Source: Deltaproteobacteria bacterium
Lineage (GTDB): Bacteria > Myxococcota_A > UBA796 > SXON01
NCBI GenBank assembly: GCA_014191855.1
Contig: BJHF01000035.1
Coordinates: 1-58,528, forward strand
Reading direction: 5' to 3'
DNA: 58,528 bases
Every line of letters starts with the position of its first letter. The first letter of the stretch is position 1. Of the stretch, positions 14,971 to 23,876 are shown piece by piece. Both the position numbers and the translations under genes were made by a program. Under the pieces are notes generated by a model, which worked only from the letters and a program-made list of their open reading frames with translations, was not told where the DNA came from and made no database searches.

Positions 14971-17037
14971 CCCGCTCCGCTCACACTCAAACGTAAGCGG
15001 CACCGCCTCCCCCTGCAGCGCCACGACCTCGAAGTCATCAGGTTCGATGCCCCACAAGGCGTGGCTGCCATCTTCGAAGAGGTCGGCCCACTTGTGGGTG
15101 GAGCGCGCATCCGCCTCCGCGGTGAGCGCGATGTTGCCGCCATCGGCGAGGAACATGCCGTAGGTCTGGAGCGCGCGGGCCACGACACGCGCGTCGGGAT
15201 CGGCGAGGCGTGTTTCATCGAAGCCGGCCTTCAAGCGGAGGTGTGCGCCGTAGGGGAGGGCGTCGGCACCGCCACCGCTGGCGTTGGTGGCGTGCGTGGC
15301 GGGGTGGTAGTATTCGCCGTCGCGAATGCTCTCGTTGGGGAGGATGAAGCGGATCGCATGGTCGATCGTGCCGCTCGCCACCTCGTCGGCCGTGAACAGC
15401 AGCGGCGCGATCGGGTAGCCCGCCGCGTCGGCGCTGGTGCACTGCTCGCCGCGACCTTCGGGCGGGTACACACGGTCCATGTCCCACACCGCGAGGCAGC
15501 CGCCTCGGAAGGTGTCGCCACGCTTGTCCGCGCGCCACATCTCGTAGAGTCGGGCTTCGTGCTCCGCTTTCACGAGGAGATGGCAGTCGCCGCCCGAGGC
15601 GCAGGCGTAGTCGGCCTCGCCCTCGACGTTGCCGCCTTCGGGCAGGGGAACCGGCGTTTGGTCGCAGTCGGGGGAGTAGAAGTCGCTCGTGGGCTCGAGC
15701 GCGACGCGCTCGGTCGTTTCGTCGGCTTCGAGCACTTCGATGGAGAAGTCGATCTGGAAGTGGCCGGTGCCCCAGCCGCGCGAGGCGAGCCCGGCGATGA
15801 GCGCGTCGTTGTCGGGGTCGAGCGGGGCGTCGGCCACGGCCGTGGTCCAGGGCGCGGCGTCGGGGAAGTAGTGGCCGGGCGAGCGCGTGTCGGCAGCGAG
15901 GGCGGCGGAATCGGCGTTGGGAATGCCCGAATCGGCAGCGGGATCGGCGCATGCGGCGAGCGTGCTGAGGCCAAGGAACGACGCCACCGAGGCGCCGAGC
16001 TGCCCCGACACCGCGCCTGACGACGAGACCGGGCCGCGGGCAGCTCCCTGAGCCGTTCGTCGACCCATCCGCCGGCGCAACAACACCAGGGTAGCCACCG
16101 CCGCCACCCAACCGCGGCCTGGGTTGGTGTTCGAGCAGCCACACCCGCCGCTTGAAGCGCCGCCGCCTGCGCCGCCCGTATCCTCAGGATCGTCGGCTGT
16201 GTCCTTGGCGCCCGTGTCCCCCGGCTGCTCTCCAGTATCTTCGCCGGCTCCCTGCCACGGATACGCGATATCCCCGGACTCCTCAAACACCGCCGCGTCG
16301 GCGGCGGCTTGCACGGCGACCACATCCGCGGCGCTCAGGCTGGGGGGCGCCGCGCGACCGGAGCACACGTCGCCGGAGATCGAGGAATAGATGACACACG
16401 CGGCGAGGTAGGTTCCAAGCGGGGAAGGATGGCTGCCGTCTTCAATGTACAAGCGGTAGAACCGCGCGGCCGGGTCGAGCGGATCCTCGCCCGCGTCGAC
16501 GGCATCCTGCCAGACATGGCGAAAGCCGTAGCCGGCGGGGGCGACCCAGGCGGTGCGCGTATCGGTGGTAATGGCGGCGGCGTAGCGTAGGTACCCGTCG
16601 GCGAGCTTGGTTTGCATCGTCGGATAGTCGGGGTACCACTCGGGGTTGGTGCTGTCGCCATCGCGCCGACCCCAGGTCATCAACAGCATCGTTTGGCCGC
16701 CGTTGGCCTCGATCAGCGCGTCGAGCCCCGGGAGGGCGGCGAGGCTGGCCATGACCTCGGGTTGATCCTCGGGGAAGCCGGGGATCTGGCTCTGGTCCTG
16801 CAGGAGCGTCCACGTCCAGGCCTGTGTGCCCGTGACCAGCGCCTGGCGCAGCGGTGTGTCGCCGTTCGTGCCGTCGGCGTCCGCCAGGTGCTGGGGGAGG
16901 GTGTAGCCGCCGGTGGCCTCGCGGTGAGCGAGCGTTTCCCCTGTAGGATCGGCGTCGAGGAACAGCGCGCCGGTGGTCTGGTCCAGCTCGTTTACGAACA
17001 CGTAGGAGTTGCCGACGAAGAGCAGGGCGAGGGGCAT
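14965..17037 (-). CDS. In-frame fusion: SGNH hydrolase-like protein with MYXO-CTERM tail, then a second secreted lipoprotein
   Basis: A continuous 690-residue frame that looks like two proteins. Residues ~1-325: an SGNH-hydrolase-like domain, with GNSY as block I near the N-terminus, LLMTWGRRDGD, and EDGSHPSPLGTY carrying the Asp/His pair (DUF4886-like). This is followed by an acidic DTG-rich linker and then GGCGCSN, a hydrophobic stretch and RRRMGRR, a MYXO-CTERM-like sorting tail that normally ends a protein. Translation instead runs on into a sequence with its own lipobox (GLSTLAAC) and acidic tether (ADPAADSGIPNADSA), then ~320 residues of an unrecognised secreted domain. No stop is seen in any frame at the junction. 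A separate second gene could begin at ATG 16068 or GTG 15987. Start 17037 lies 8 bp after the protease gene; the lack of an N-terminal signal is odd. Confidence 0.7.
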   Translation of the reverse strand: MPLALLFVGNSYVFVNELDQTTGALFLDADPTGETLAHREATGGYTLPQHLADADGTNGDTPLRQALVTGTQAWTWTLLQDQSQIPGFPEDQPEVMASLAALPGLDALIEANGGQTMLLMTWGRRDGDSTNPEWYPDYPTMQTKLADGYLRYAAAITTDTRTAWVAPAGYGFRHVWQDAVDAGEDPLDPAARFYRLYIEDGSHPSPLGTYLAACVIYSSISGDVCSGRAAPPSLSAADVVAVQAAADAAVFEESGDIAYPWQGAGEDTGEQPGDTGAKDTADDPEDTGGAGGGASSGGCGCSNTNPGRGWVAAVATLVLLRRRMGRRTAQGAARGPVSSSGAVSGQLGASVASFLGLSTLAACADPAADSGIPNADSAALAADTRSPGHYFPDAAPWTTAVADAPLDPDNDALIAGLASRGWGTGHFQIDFSIEVLEADETTERVALEPTSDFYSPDCDQTPVPLPEGGNVEGEADYACASGGDCHLLVKAEHEARLYEMWRADKRGDTFRGGCLAVWDMDRVYPPEGRGEQCTSADAAGYPIAPLLFTADEVASGTIDHAIRFILPNESIRDGEYYHPATHATNASGGGADALPYGAHLRLKAGFDETRLADPDARVVARALQTYGMFLADGGNIALTAEADARSTHKWADLFEDGSHALWGIEPDDFEVVALQGEAVPLTFECERSGL

Positions 17038-17045
17038 GGGGGAGT

Positions 17046-18503
17046 CTATCCCCGCCGGGAGCGTCGCCATCGCCAGAAACGGCGGCCCAACCATCCGGCG
17101 AGCGGCACGCCGAGGCCCAGGCCGACGATCCACGCTTGCGTGACGGTCAGTGCCGCGCGTGAGAACCAGATTCGGCGTTGGTTGGGCTTCAGCCACGTTT
17201 GGGCTACAGTCACCATGTCGTCGGATGTGACCGCCGCCACGCGGGCAGGGGTAACGGGGCGCGCGAACGGGCCGGCGAGGGTGGTGCGTTCTTCAACGAA
17301 ATCACCCCAGGCGGTCGGGCCTTCGAGCTTCAGCGCGTCGCCACCGGCGCGCGAGCTTCGGGCCTCCTCGAATCGGGGTGCGTCGACGGTCCCTGCGGCC
17401 GTGGCGTCGATCAGCGCGTCTACCGCGTCGGCTACCTCGTCTTTGTGGCTGCAATCGGTTTCGACCGTGACCGTGAATTCTCCGCCATCCGACAGGGTGT
17501 AGTTCCACGCCGAAACACCGTAGGTGATTCCACGAGTTTCACGGAGGTCGTGTTCGAGCACGCGGTCGAGGTAGCGCGCGAGCACGTCGGCGGCGGCCGC
17601 GTCGGGGGCGTCGAGCGCAGGGCCACGGGCGCCGAGCGACACGACGCATCGATCGCTGATCTGGGGCGACCACGAACTGTCGCGACCACCGAGTTCCGGG
17701 GGGCCATAGTCCATCGGTGGCTGGTGTCGCGCGCCGTGGGGGAGCCCTTCGAACGTGGTGATGGCGAGGGCGAGGACGTCGGCCGGACGCTCGTCACCCA
17801 CTACGACGAGATCCGCGTTCTCCGCGGTGTAATGCGCCGCATAGAACGCGCGTAGTTGATCGATGGAGAGGGCGTCGAGGCTGGCTTCGTCCCCGATCTG
17901 CGGGCGGCTCCGCGACGACCCCGGGAAGATCGCCCGCCCCCGCGCTTCGGAGAGGCTCATCGGAACGCCGAAGTCGTGAAGGGTGCGGATCAACCAGGGA
18001 TCGTGACCGCCGCGCTCCTCAAACACCACCTCGCGCTCCCGGTCGAACTCGTCGGCCGGCAGGGTGGGGTGGAAGGCGATCTGGTCGAGCCAGTCGAGCG
18101 CGGTGGCGCACTCACCGGCCGGGAGGCGCGCCCAGTACCCGACCTGCTCCTGGCCGGTGAAGCCGTTGTGCACACCACCTGCGCGGTCAATCACCGCGCG
18201 AACCTCGGCTTGTGTCCACCGCTCGGTGCCCACGAAGAGCATGTGCTCCAGCATGTGGGAGGCGCCGCTCGTCGCCTCGTCCTCGTAGCGGCCGCCTGCC
18301 TGAAAGACTAGCTCCGCGAATACGCTGGTTGCTCCGGCCTTCGGCGCGAACCAGAGGGTCAGCCCGCTGGGGAGCGAGGCTCGCAACAGCGGGAACGGCG
18401 CGGCGTCGATGCGCTCAAAGCCCGCGGGCGGGGCGGCGTCGGCGGAGAGCGGGGCGGCGTCGGCTGAAAGCGGGGCCGCGTCCGCGGTGGGTTCAAGGTC
18501 CAT
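17046..18503 (-). CDS. M16-family zinc metalloprotease with C-terminal membrane anchor
   Basis: A 485-residue single-chain M16 (insulinase/processing-peptidase-like) protein. The inverted zinc motif HMLEH is at residues 83-87, with the third ligand Glu about 75 residues later (REVVFEERGG), and a second M16 half with the R/Y-type region follows (ETRGITYGVSAWNY). The N-terminus lacks a clear signal peptide and instead has an Ala/Pro-rich head with two copies of PLSADAA. The C-terminus has one hydrophobic helix (VTQAWIVGLGLGVPLAGWLG) followed by a basic tail, suggesting tail anchoring in the inner membrane. Downstream, 8 bp away on the same strand, is the SGNH fusion gene. Confidence 0.9.
   Translation of the reverse strand: MDLEPTADAAPLSADAAPLSADAAPPAGFERIDAAPFPLLRASLPSGLTLWFAPKAGATSVFAELVFQAGGRYEDEATSGASHMLEHMLFVGTERWTQAEVRAVIDRAGGVHNGFTGQEQVGYWARLPAGECATALDWLDQIAFHPTLPADEFDREREVVFEERGGHDPWLIRTLHDFGVPMSLSEARGRAIFPGSSRSRPQIGDEASLDALSIDQLRAFYAAHYTAENADLVVVGDERPADVLALAITTFEGLPHGARHQPPMDYGPPELGGRDSSWSPQISDRCVVSLGARGPALDAPDAAAADVLARYLDRVLEHDLRETRGITYGVSAWNYTLSDGGEFTVTVETDCSHKDEVADAVDALIDATAAGTVDAPRFEEARSSRAGGDALKLEGPTAWGDFVEERTTLAGPFARPVTPARVAAVTSDDMVTVAQTWLKPNQRRIWFSRAALTVTQAWIVGLGLGVPLAGWLGRRFWRWRRSRRG
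18432..18473. repeat. 21-bp tandem repeat in the M16 protease N-terminus
   Basis: Two adjacent 21-bp units, nearly identical, encode PLSADAA twice (residues 11-24); a partial third copy follows. Such repeats can vary in number between strains. Confidence 0.75.
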
Positions 18504-18575
18504 CGCGGGACGGTAGCACGGGGGTGGGAAGGGCTTCGGCGGCGGTCGGCCGAGGTCGGCCGAGGTCGCCCGAAT

Positions 18576-18805
18576 GGTCGACCCCACTTGGATGGCCGCG
18601 CAGCCAAGTCGAGTCCTTCTGTTTGACCTCGGTGGCGTGACACCGCTGCGAAGCGCCTCCCAAACCCGGCGTTTATCCGTTCCCTGCGCCCGCGGGCTTC
18701 GGAGGCACGCTGCGAGCGGTCGCCACTGCGAGGCTTTCGCCCTTCGAACGGCCATTCAGCCCGGCTCGACTTCGCCGCACGGCCAACGCGCTCGACTCGA
18801 CTCGC
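18576..18805. repeat. Dispersed noncoding repeat, copy A
   Basis: The 343-bp gap between the M16 protease and the ASPIC lipoprotein holds no supported gene. Bases 18576-18637 align, with small gaps, to 54829-54891: both share TCGACCCC, GATGGCCG, AAGTCGAGTC and CTGTTTGACCT in order. In this copy AAGTCGAGTC (18606-18615) is matched by its inverted partner GACTCGACT at 18794-18802. A + strand frame here reads SRVLLFDLGGV but degrades at once. Confidence 0.6.
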
Positions 18806-18846
18806 CGGCGCCAAGGGGCCCCCACCCCGTCGAGCAGCCTCACACC

Positions 18847-21258
18847 CTACATCCCCGCTGCCACCCCCGCCCCCTCCACCAACCGCCACCGCCCGTCGGC
18901 GCCCACGCCGGTGAACGTCTCCGTGGCCCCGCCGACCCAGCGTACCGCTACCGAATCGACGGCGTCCACCTCGCCCAACCCAAAGTGCACCGTAAATGGG
19001 CGCTGTTGGTTGAAGCTGCCGCCCCCCACCTGCACGTCGCGAATTCGGGTCACCCCCGCCGAGGTCAACGTCACCCTCGCACCGGCGGCGTTCCGGTTGG
19101 TGCTCGTTCCCTCCAGCTTCAGCTCGACCCAGTGGTTCTGGGTGCCGATGCGGTTCTCGAACAGGTGCACCCGAGTGTCGCCGTACGAGCCGGCTACGAG
19201 GAAGTCGAGGTCGCCGTCCTCGTCCACGTCGGCCCACAGGATCCCCCAGCTTGTCTCCACGTTGAGCCCAACTTCGTAGGTTACATCCACGAACGTGCCG
19301 TCTCCCTGGTTCTGGTACACCCGCGGATAGTGGTTGGGGTACAGGCTCGACACCAACAGATCCAGGTCGCCATCGTTGTCGTAATCCCCGAACTGCCCGT
19401 GCACGTCGCCTTCGTCGTACTCCAGGCCGCGCAGCGCGGCTTCGTTCGTAAAGCTGAAGTTGGGGGCGCCGTCGTTGATGTTCAGGGTGCTCTGGTCCGA
19501 CCAGGGGTACGTGCGGGGGTGGCAGAGGTTCGCCTGGAAGGCGTCCATGTCCCCATCGTTGTCGATGTCGCCAAAATCGCCGCCATAGCTGTGCCCGCCT
19601 GGGTAAGCCGGGTATTCGGTCGGCTCCTGGTCGTGATCGAGGTGAACGTCCGCCGCCACGTCAACGAACGTGCCGTCCCCCTGGTTTTGCCACAGTTGGT
19701 TGTCGAACAGGTGATAATTGGCCACGAGCATGTCGGGGTGGCCGTCGTTGTTGGTGTCGGTCCACTCCATGCCGTAGGCCGACCAAGGGGTTGGGAGCCG
19801 CAGCCCGGCCGCGTCGAAGGCATCGGTAAACATACCGCCGCCCGCGCCCTCGTAGTAGCGGTCCTGCACGGCCGGGTCGTCGGGATAGTGCTCAAGCCAG
19901 TTGGCGAAGTAGAGGTCGAGCATCCCGTCCTCGTTGCCATCGCCGAACGCGCCCGCGGTGCTCGGCTCGCGCACTTCCACGCCCGACCCGGCTAGCGCCG
20001 AAAACTCACCGGTGCCGTCGTTCAGCAGGATCTGCGAGGGAAAATCCTCGTCCACCTCAAGGTCGCAGTCGTTGTCGATGCTGTCCTTCACTTCCCGCGC
20101 GCCCGGGTAACGATCGTATTCGGTGTCGTCGCAATCTCCGGCGGCCACCGAAGCCCCATCGCCGTCCGCGTCCGAGGCGTCCGTCCCGTCGTCCGCCATG
20201 CCGTCACAATCGTTGTCGATCCCGTCGGTCAGGTCCTCAGCCCCCGGATGCACGTTGGCGTCCACGTCGTTGCAGTCTCCCTCGGATAACGTCACCAGAT
20301 CCCCGTCTCCATCCGCGCTCACATAGCTGGCCGCAAACGCATCTTCGTCGCCGTCGTTGTCCACATCGCCAAACAACATCCACGACGCAAACATCGCCTC
20401 CGCCCAAGGCTCGGTGGCGTTGGCAAAGGCCCCCGCCCCATCTCCCAGCCACGCCTTCGGTTGGCCTCCGGTGGTCACCAGATCGTCGTGGCCGTCGCCG
20501 TTCAGGTCCGCCATCGCCAGGTTGCCAGCCTCCTCCGTGTTGAACGGCGCGGTGCGCTCCGCAAACCAGCGGTCCGCCTCGGCCCACTCGCAAAACGTCT
20601 CCCCCTCCAACATCATCAGGTAGTCGCCCGGCAAGCCGTACGGTTCATCCATGCCATCCACGATCAACAGCGCGCGTGAATTGGCGTCATACTTGGTGTT
20701 CATCAGCGCCACGGTCGGCGCTCCCTTCTTCGGATATTCGTTCACAAGCGCGTAGTGTTGGGTCGGTAGCAGGAACAGCCCATCTTCGCTCACGTCGATC
20801 TCCGTCCACACCTCGTCCTCCCACGCGGCGCTCACCTCCACCTCCCAGGGGCCGCCAACGTTCGCGCCCTCGCTGTCGAGGTCGGGGTACCCCGCCGGGT
20901 AGCTGCGCCCGAGCGTGTGCATCAGGCGCACGTTCGCCTTCCCGTCCCCCTCCGCGAACAGCACCCGCACCTTCGTGACGTGGAACGGGGCCGTCGGCAC
21001 CAGCTTTTCCAGCTCCACCGTGCCGCGCCCATAGCTGGTGTGGTCGGGGAGGTAGGTCACGGCCTTGCCATCCTTCTCGGGGAGGGTGGCCGCCTTCGTC
21101 GTCGTCGTCCAGTCGGTTCCCCTGCAGAACCGGTCGAATTCTGGGGTCGGGCCGCCGCCGATCACCGCGGTGTCCTCCGCCGAGTCGAGGGTTCCGGAGT
21201 CTTCGCGCGCGGTTTCGCAGGCGGCGGCGAGGAGCGAAAGGAGGAGGGCGTAGCGCAC
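18847..21258 (-). CDS. MopI/FG-GAP/ASPIC-domain lipoprotein
   Basis: An 803-residue surface lipoprotein. Signal and lipobox are RYALLLSLLAAAC (Cys14), then an acidic tether (ETAREDSGTLDSAEDTA). After an N-terminal beta-sandwich-like region come FG-GAP/VCBS units (DLNGDGHDDLV, DVDNDGDEDAF), then two MopI-type motifs rich in Asp (GDCNDVDANVHPGAED, NDCDG, GDCDDTEYDRYPGAREV), then more VCBS blades. The end is an ASPIC/UnbV domain (GARVTLTSAGVTRIRDVQVG, FGLGEVDAVDSVAVRWVGG). It starts with GTG at 21258, and no good ribosome site is visible. The family is common in Myxococcota; binding and adhesion roles are assumed, not shown. Confidence 0.92.
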   Translation of the reverse strand: MRYALLLSLLAAACETAREDSGTLDSAEDTAVIGGGPTPEFDRFCRGTDWTTTTKAATLPEKDGKAVTYLPDHTSYGRGTVELEKLVPTAPFHVTKVRVLFAEGDGKANVRLMHTLGRSYPAGYPDLDSEGANVGGPWEVEVSAAWEDEVWTEIDVSEDGLFLLPTQHYALVNEYPKKGAPTVALMNTKYDANSRALLIVDGMDEPYGLPGDYLMMLEGETFCEWAEADRWFAERTAPFNTEEAGNLAMADLNGDGHDDLVTTGGQPKAWLGDGAGAFANATEPWAEAMFASWMLFGDVDNDGDEDAFAASYVSADGDGDLVTLSEGDCNDVDANVHPGAEDLTDGIDNDCDGMADDGTDASDADGDGASVAAGDCDDTEYDRYPGAREVKDSIDNDCDLEVDEDFPSQILLNDGTGEFSALAGSGVEVREPSTAGAFGDGNEDGMLDLYFANWLEHYPDDPAVQDRYYEGAGGGMFTDAFDAAGLRLPTPWSAYGMEWTDTNNDGHPDMLVANYHLFDNQLWQNQGDGTFVDVAADVHLDHDQEPTEYPAYPGGHSYGGDFGDIDNDGDMDAFQANLCHPRTYPWSDQSTLNINDGAPNFSFTNEAALRGLEYDEGDVHGQFGDYDNDGDLDLLVSSLYPNHYPRVYQNQGDGTFVDVTYEVGLNVETSWGILWADVDEDGDLDFLVAGSYGDTRVHLFENRIGTQNHWVELKLEGTSTNRNAAGARVTLTSAGVTRIRDVQVGGGSFNQQRPFTVHFGLGEVDAVDSVAVRWVGGATETFTGVGADGRWRLVEGAGVAAGM

Positions 21259-21473
21259 GGGGCACCCGGAGGAGGCGCAGTGTAGCGCCGTTGGGCGAGG
21301 CCCGTGCTCGCCGCACTTCGTGGCCCGGTCGCCTTCGTCAGGAGGGGGTAGGGGGGCCTCGCGTATTCACCCGCCGCGAGAGACTTTGCCGAGCCCTGAC
21401 AAGCGCCCGGAACCGTGGGCCGACTCGTTGGTCTGCTGTGCCGCGCCACCTCTGCCAAGGCGCCGGAGCTCCC

Positions 21474-23792
21474 ATGATCGTTGGATTGGTCGCGGCGTTG
21501 GCCGCGGTGTCTTCGCCTGCCCAGGCGCGCGTTCCCGGCTGGGACGATCCGGTGCTGTACCCGCCCGAGGTGTCCGCCTCCGACGACGTGGTGGGCGGGG
21601 AGCTGCGCGTGGGGGAGGCTGATGCCAGCGGTGTGCAAAACACCCTCGTGTTGGAGCACACCAGCGTGTACGCCGAGGTTTCGGCCGGCATCGTGGACGT
21701 GACGATGACCCAGTGGTTCAGCAACCCCTATGACGTTCCCATCGAGGCAACCTACCTTCTTCCGCTCCCCGAGGGCGCCGCCGTGAACCGGATGCGGCTC
21801 ACGTGTGGGGGCCGCGTCGTGGATGGCTTCGTGGCGGAGCGCGGGGAGGCGAGGGCGATCTACGAGGCCGCAAAGGCCGACGGGCGCAAGGCGGCGCTCC
21901 TCGAAGAGACGAGGAACAACCTGTTCCGGCAGTCGATCAGCAACCTCTGCCCCGGAGAGGAGGTGGAGATCGAGATCGGGTGGGTGGAGCAGGCCGCGCT
22001 GGAGGACAGCGTGTACAGTTGGACTCTCCCGCTCACCGTGGGCCCGCGGTTCTCGCCCCCGTGGGTGGAGGACGCCGCGGAGTTGGTCACGCCGTACGCA
22101 GACGACGGTCGCCGCGTGGACGTTTCCGTGGCGATCGAAGAGGGGATGCCGGTGGAGGGCCTTTGGAGCGACACCCACGACATCGGCGTGGTGGATGAGG
22201 GCGCCTGGGGCGCGGAAGTCGCGTTCGCGGCTGATGTCGAGATCCCGAACCGCGACTTCGCGCTGGACTGGACGCTGGGCGGCGAGTCCGTTCGCGCCGC
22301 GGTCGTCGCCGCCTGGCCCGACCCCGACGACGACGGGTATTTTGCGCTGACCGTTGAGCCACCGGGCGCCGGCGAGCTCGACCCCGGTGAGCTTCGCCCT
22401 CGCGAACTGGTCTTCCTGATCGACGAGTCTTGCTCCATGTCCGGCGAGCCCTACGAGGTCGCCAAGGCCGCCGTCACCCAGGCGCTACGCGACATGCGCC
22501 CGAGTGACACGTTCAACGTCATGCGCTTCAGCGACGACACCGCCTCGCTGTTTCTCGAGTCCCAACCTTCGACGCGGGACACGCGTGCATCGGCCACGGC
22601 CTGGCTGGAGCACTTCGACTCCGGCGCCACCTACATGGAGAACGGGCTGCGCGCCGCGCTGAGCGGGCCGGCCCGGCCCAATTCCATGCGGCTCATCCTG
22701 CTGCTCACCGACGGCTTCGTCGGCGACGATGACATGATTGCCAGCGTCGTCCGCGAGAACCTGGGGAACAACCGCGTGTTCGCGCTCGGCGTATCGAGCA
22801 GCCCCAATCGAAGCCTGCTCGCCCGGGTGGCCGAGATGGGCCGGGGTGCGGTGCTCTATCATCGGCCTGGCACCTCGGTGAAGCGCGCGGTCGACACCTT
22901 CTACCAGCGCATCGCACGCCCCGCGTTCACCGACGTGGTCATCGACTGGGGCGGACTCGATGTAGACGAGGTCTACCCCTCGCGGACCCCGGACCTCTGG
23001 GCGGGCCAGGTGCTGCGGGTCGTTGGTCGCTTCTCCACCGAGAACCTCGACTCCGCGGACGTGGTGGTGAGCGGCTATGTCGGTCGGCGGCGAGTGTCGT
23101 TGGCCGCCACCGTAGACCTCGCCGGCGCCCTCGACGACCCCCACGCCGGCGTGGCCACGCTCTGGGCCCGCCGCAAGGTCGCCGACCTCGACGGTGCAAA
23201 CCCCGGTCACGCTACGGGCATCCGTCGCGACGAGATCGTGGACGTAGCACTGGAACACTCTCTGGTTACCAGGTACACATCCCTGGTGGCGGTGGACGAA
23301 GCGCCGGGCACGTGCGGGCCGGGTGGGGTGACGGTCGAGGTGCCCAACGAAGCGCCCAGTGACATGAGCACCGCCGGGCTGCTCGGGTACGGCTCTGGCG
23401 GGGGCTATGGGGTTGGCTACGGGCTGGCTGGCGGTGGACGCTACGCCTACCGGGGCAGGGCGAGCATCGGCGTCGTGGCCTCGGAGCCGATGATCCTGGG
23501 GTCGATCGACCACTCGCTGATCGACGCGGTGATCAAGCGCAACCTCGCGCCCATTCGCTACTGCTACCAGCGCGAGCTGCAGAAGAATCCCGCATTGGCG
23601 GGCAAGGTGCAGACGAAGTTCGTGGTCGCGGCGGATGGCAGCGTGGCCAGCGCGGAGGTGCGCAGCTCCACGTTGGGTTCGCCCGAGGCGGAAGCGTGCT
23701 TGCTCGGGGTGCTTCGGCGGATGGCGTTCCCGGCGCCTGCGGGCGGGGGGATCGTGGTGGTTACGTATCCGTTTGTGTTTGCGGGGGAGTAG
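21474..23792 (+). CDS. Secreted VIT/VWA protein with AgmX/PglI-type C-terminal domain
   Basis: A 772-residue exported protein. A signal peptide (IVGLVAALAAVSSPAQA) precedes a VIT domain (~25-190; VEVTMTQ-like strand, PIEATYLLPLPEGAAVNRM). A von Willebrand A domain starts near 300 with the MIDAS motif DESCSMSG and TDGFVGDD. The C-terminus has a Gly/Tyr-rich linker (SGGGYGVGYGLAGGGRYAY) and then an ~95-residue domain with LIDAVIKRNLAPIRYCYQRE and GKVQTKFVVAADGSVASAEV. That is the TonB-C-like AgmX/PglI C-terminal domain of myxobacteria. VIT/VWA proteins resemble inter-alpha-trypsin inhibitor heavy chains and mediate protein contacts. ATG at 21474 has GGAG upstream. It is divergent from the ASPIC lipoprotein. 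Confidence 0.9.
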   Translation: MIVGLVAALAAVSSPAQARVPGWDDPVLYPPEVSASDDVVGGELRVGEADASGVQNTLVLEHTSVYAEVSAGIVDVTMTQWFSNPYDVPIEATYLLPLPEGAAVNRMRLTCGGRVVDGFVAERGEARAIYEAAKADGRKAALLEETRNNLFRQSISNLCPGEEVEIEIGWVEQAALEDSVYSWTLPLTVGPRFSPPWVEDAAELVTPYADDGRRVDVSVAIEEGMPVEGLWSDTHDIGVVDEGAWGAEVAFAADVEIPNRDFALDWTLGGESVRAAVVAAWPDPDDDGYFALTVEPPGAGELDPGELRPRELVFLIDESCSMSGEPYEVAKAAVTQALRDMRPSDTFNVMRFSDDTASLFLESQPSTRDTRASATAWLEHFDSGATYMENGLRAALSGPARPNSMRLILLLTDGFVGDDDMIASVVRENLGNNRVFALGVSSSPNRSLLARVAEMGRGAVLYHRPGTSVKRAVDTFYQRIARPAFTDVVIDWGGLDVDEVYPSRTPDLWAGQVLRVVGRFSTENLDSADVVVSGYVGRRRVSLAATVDLAGALDDPHAGVATLWARRKVADLDGANPGHATGIRRDEIVDVALEHSLVTRYTSLVAVDEAPGTCGPGGVTVEVPNEAPSDMSTAGLLGYGSGGGYGVGYGLAGGGRYAYRGRASIGVVASEPMILGSIDHSLIDAVIKRNLAPIRYCYQRELQKNPALAGKVQTKFVVAADGSVASAEVRSSTLGSPEAEACLLGVLRRMAFPAPAGGGIVVVTYPFVFAGE

Positions 23793-23797
23793 GGGTC

Positions 23798-23825
23798 TTG
23801 CCTCCGCCTCCACCGTGCCTACACT
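23798..23825 (+). promoter_or_regulatory. Putative promoter of rtcB
   Basis: TTGCCT (23798-23803) and TACACT (23820-23825; four of six matches to TATAAT) with a 16-bp spacer, about 50 bases before the GTG start. Confidence 0.35.
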
Positions 23826-23876
23826 GGCACCCCACCGGCGCTCCGCCGGGTCCGCGGCGTTCCCGCGAGGTGTTCC

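Noticed and set aside
18574..18700. + strand peptide SRVLLFDLGGV resembling the start of a HAD phosphatase
   Set aside because: The similarity ends at once. The same DNA motif in copy B encodes a different continuation, so it belongs to the noncoding repeat.
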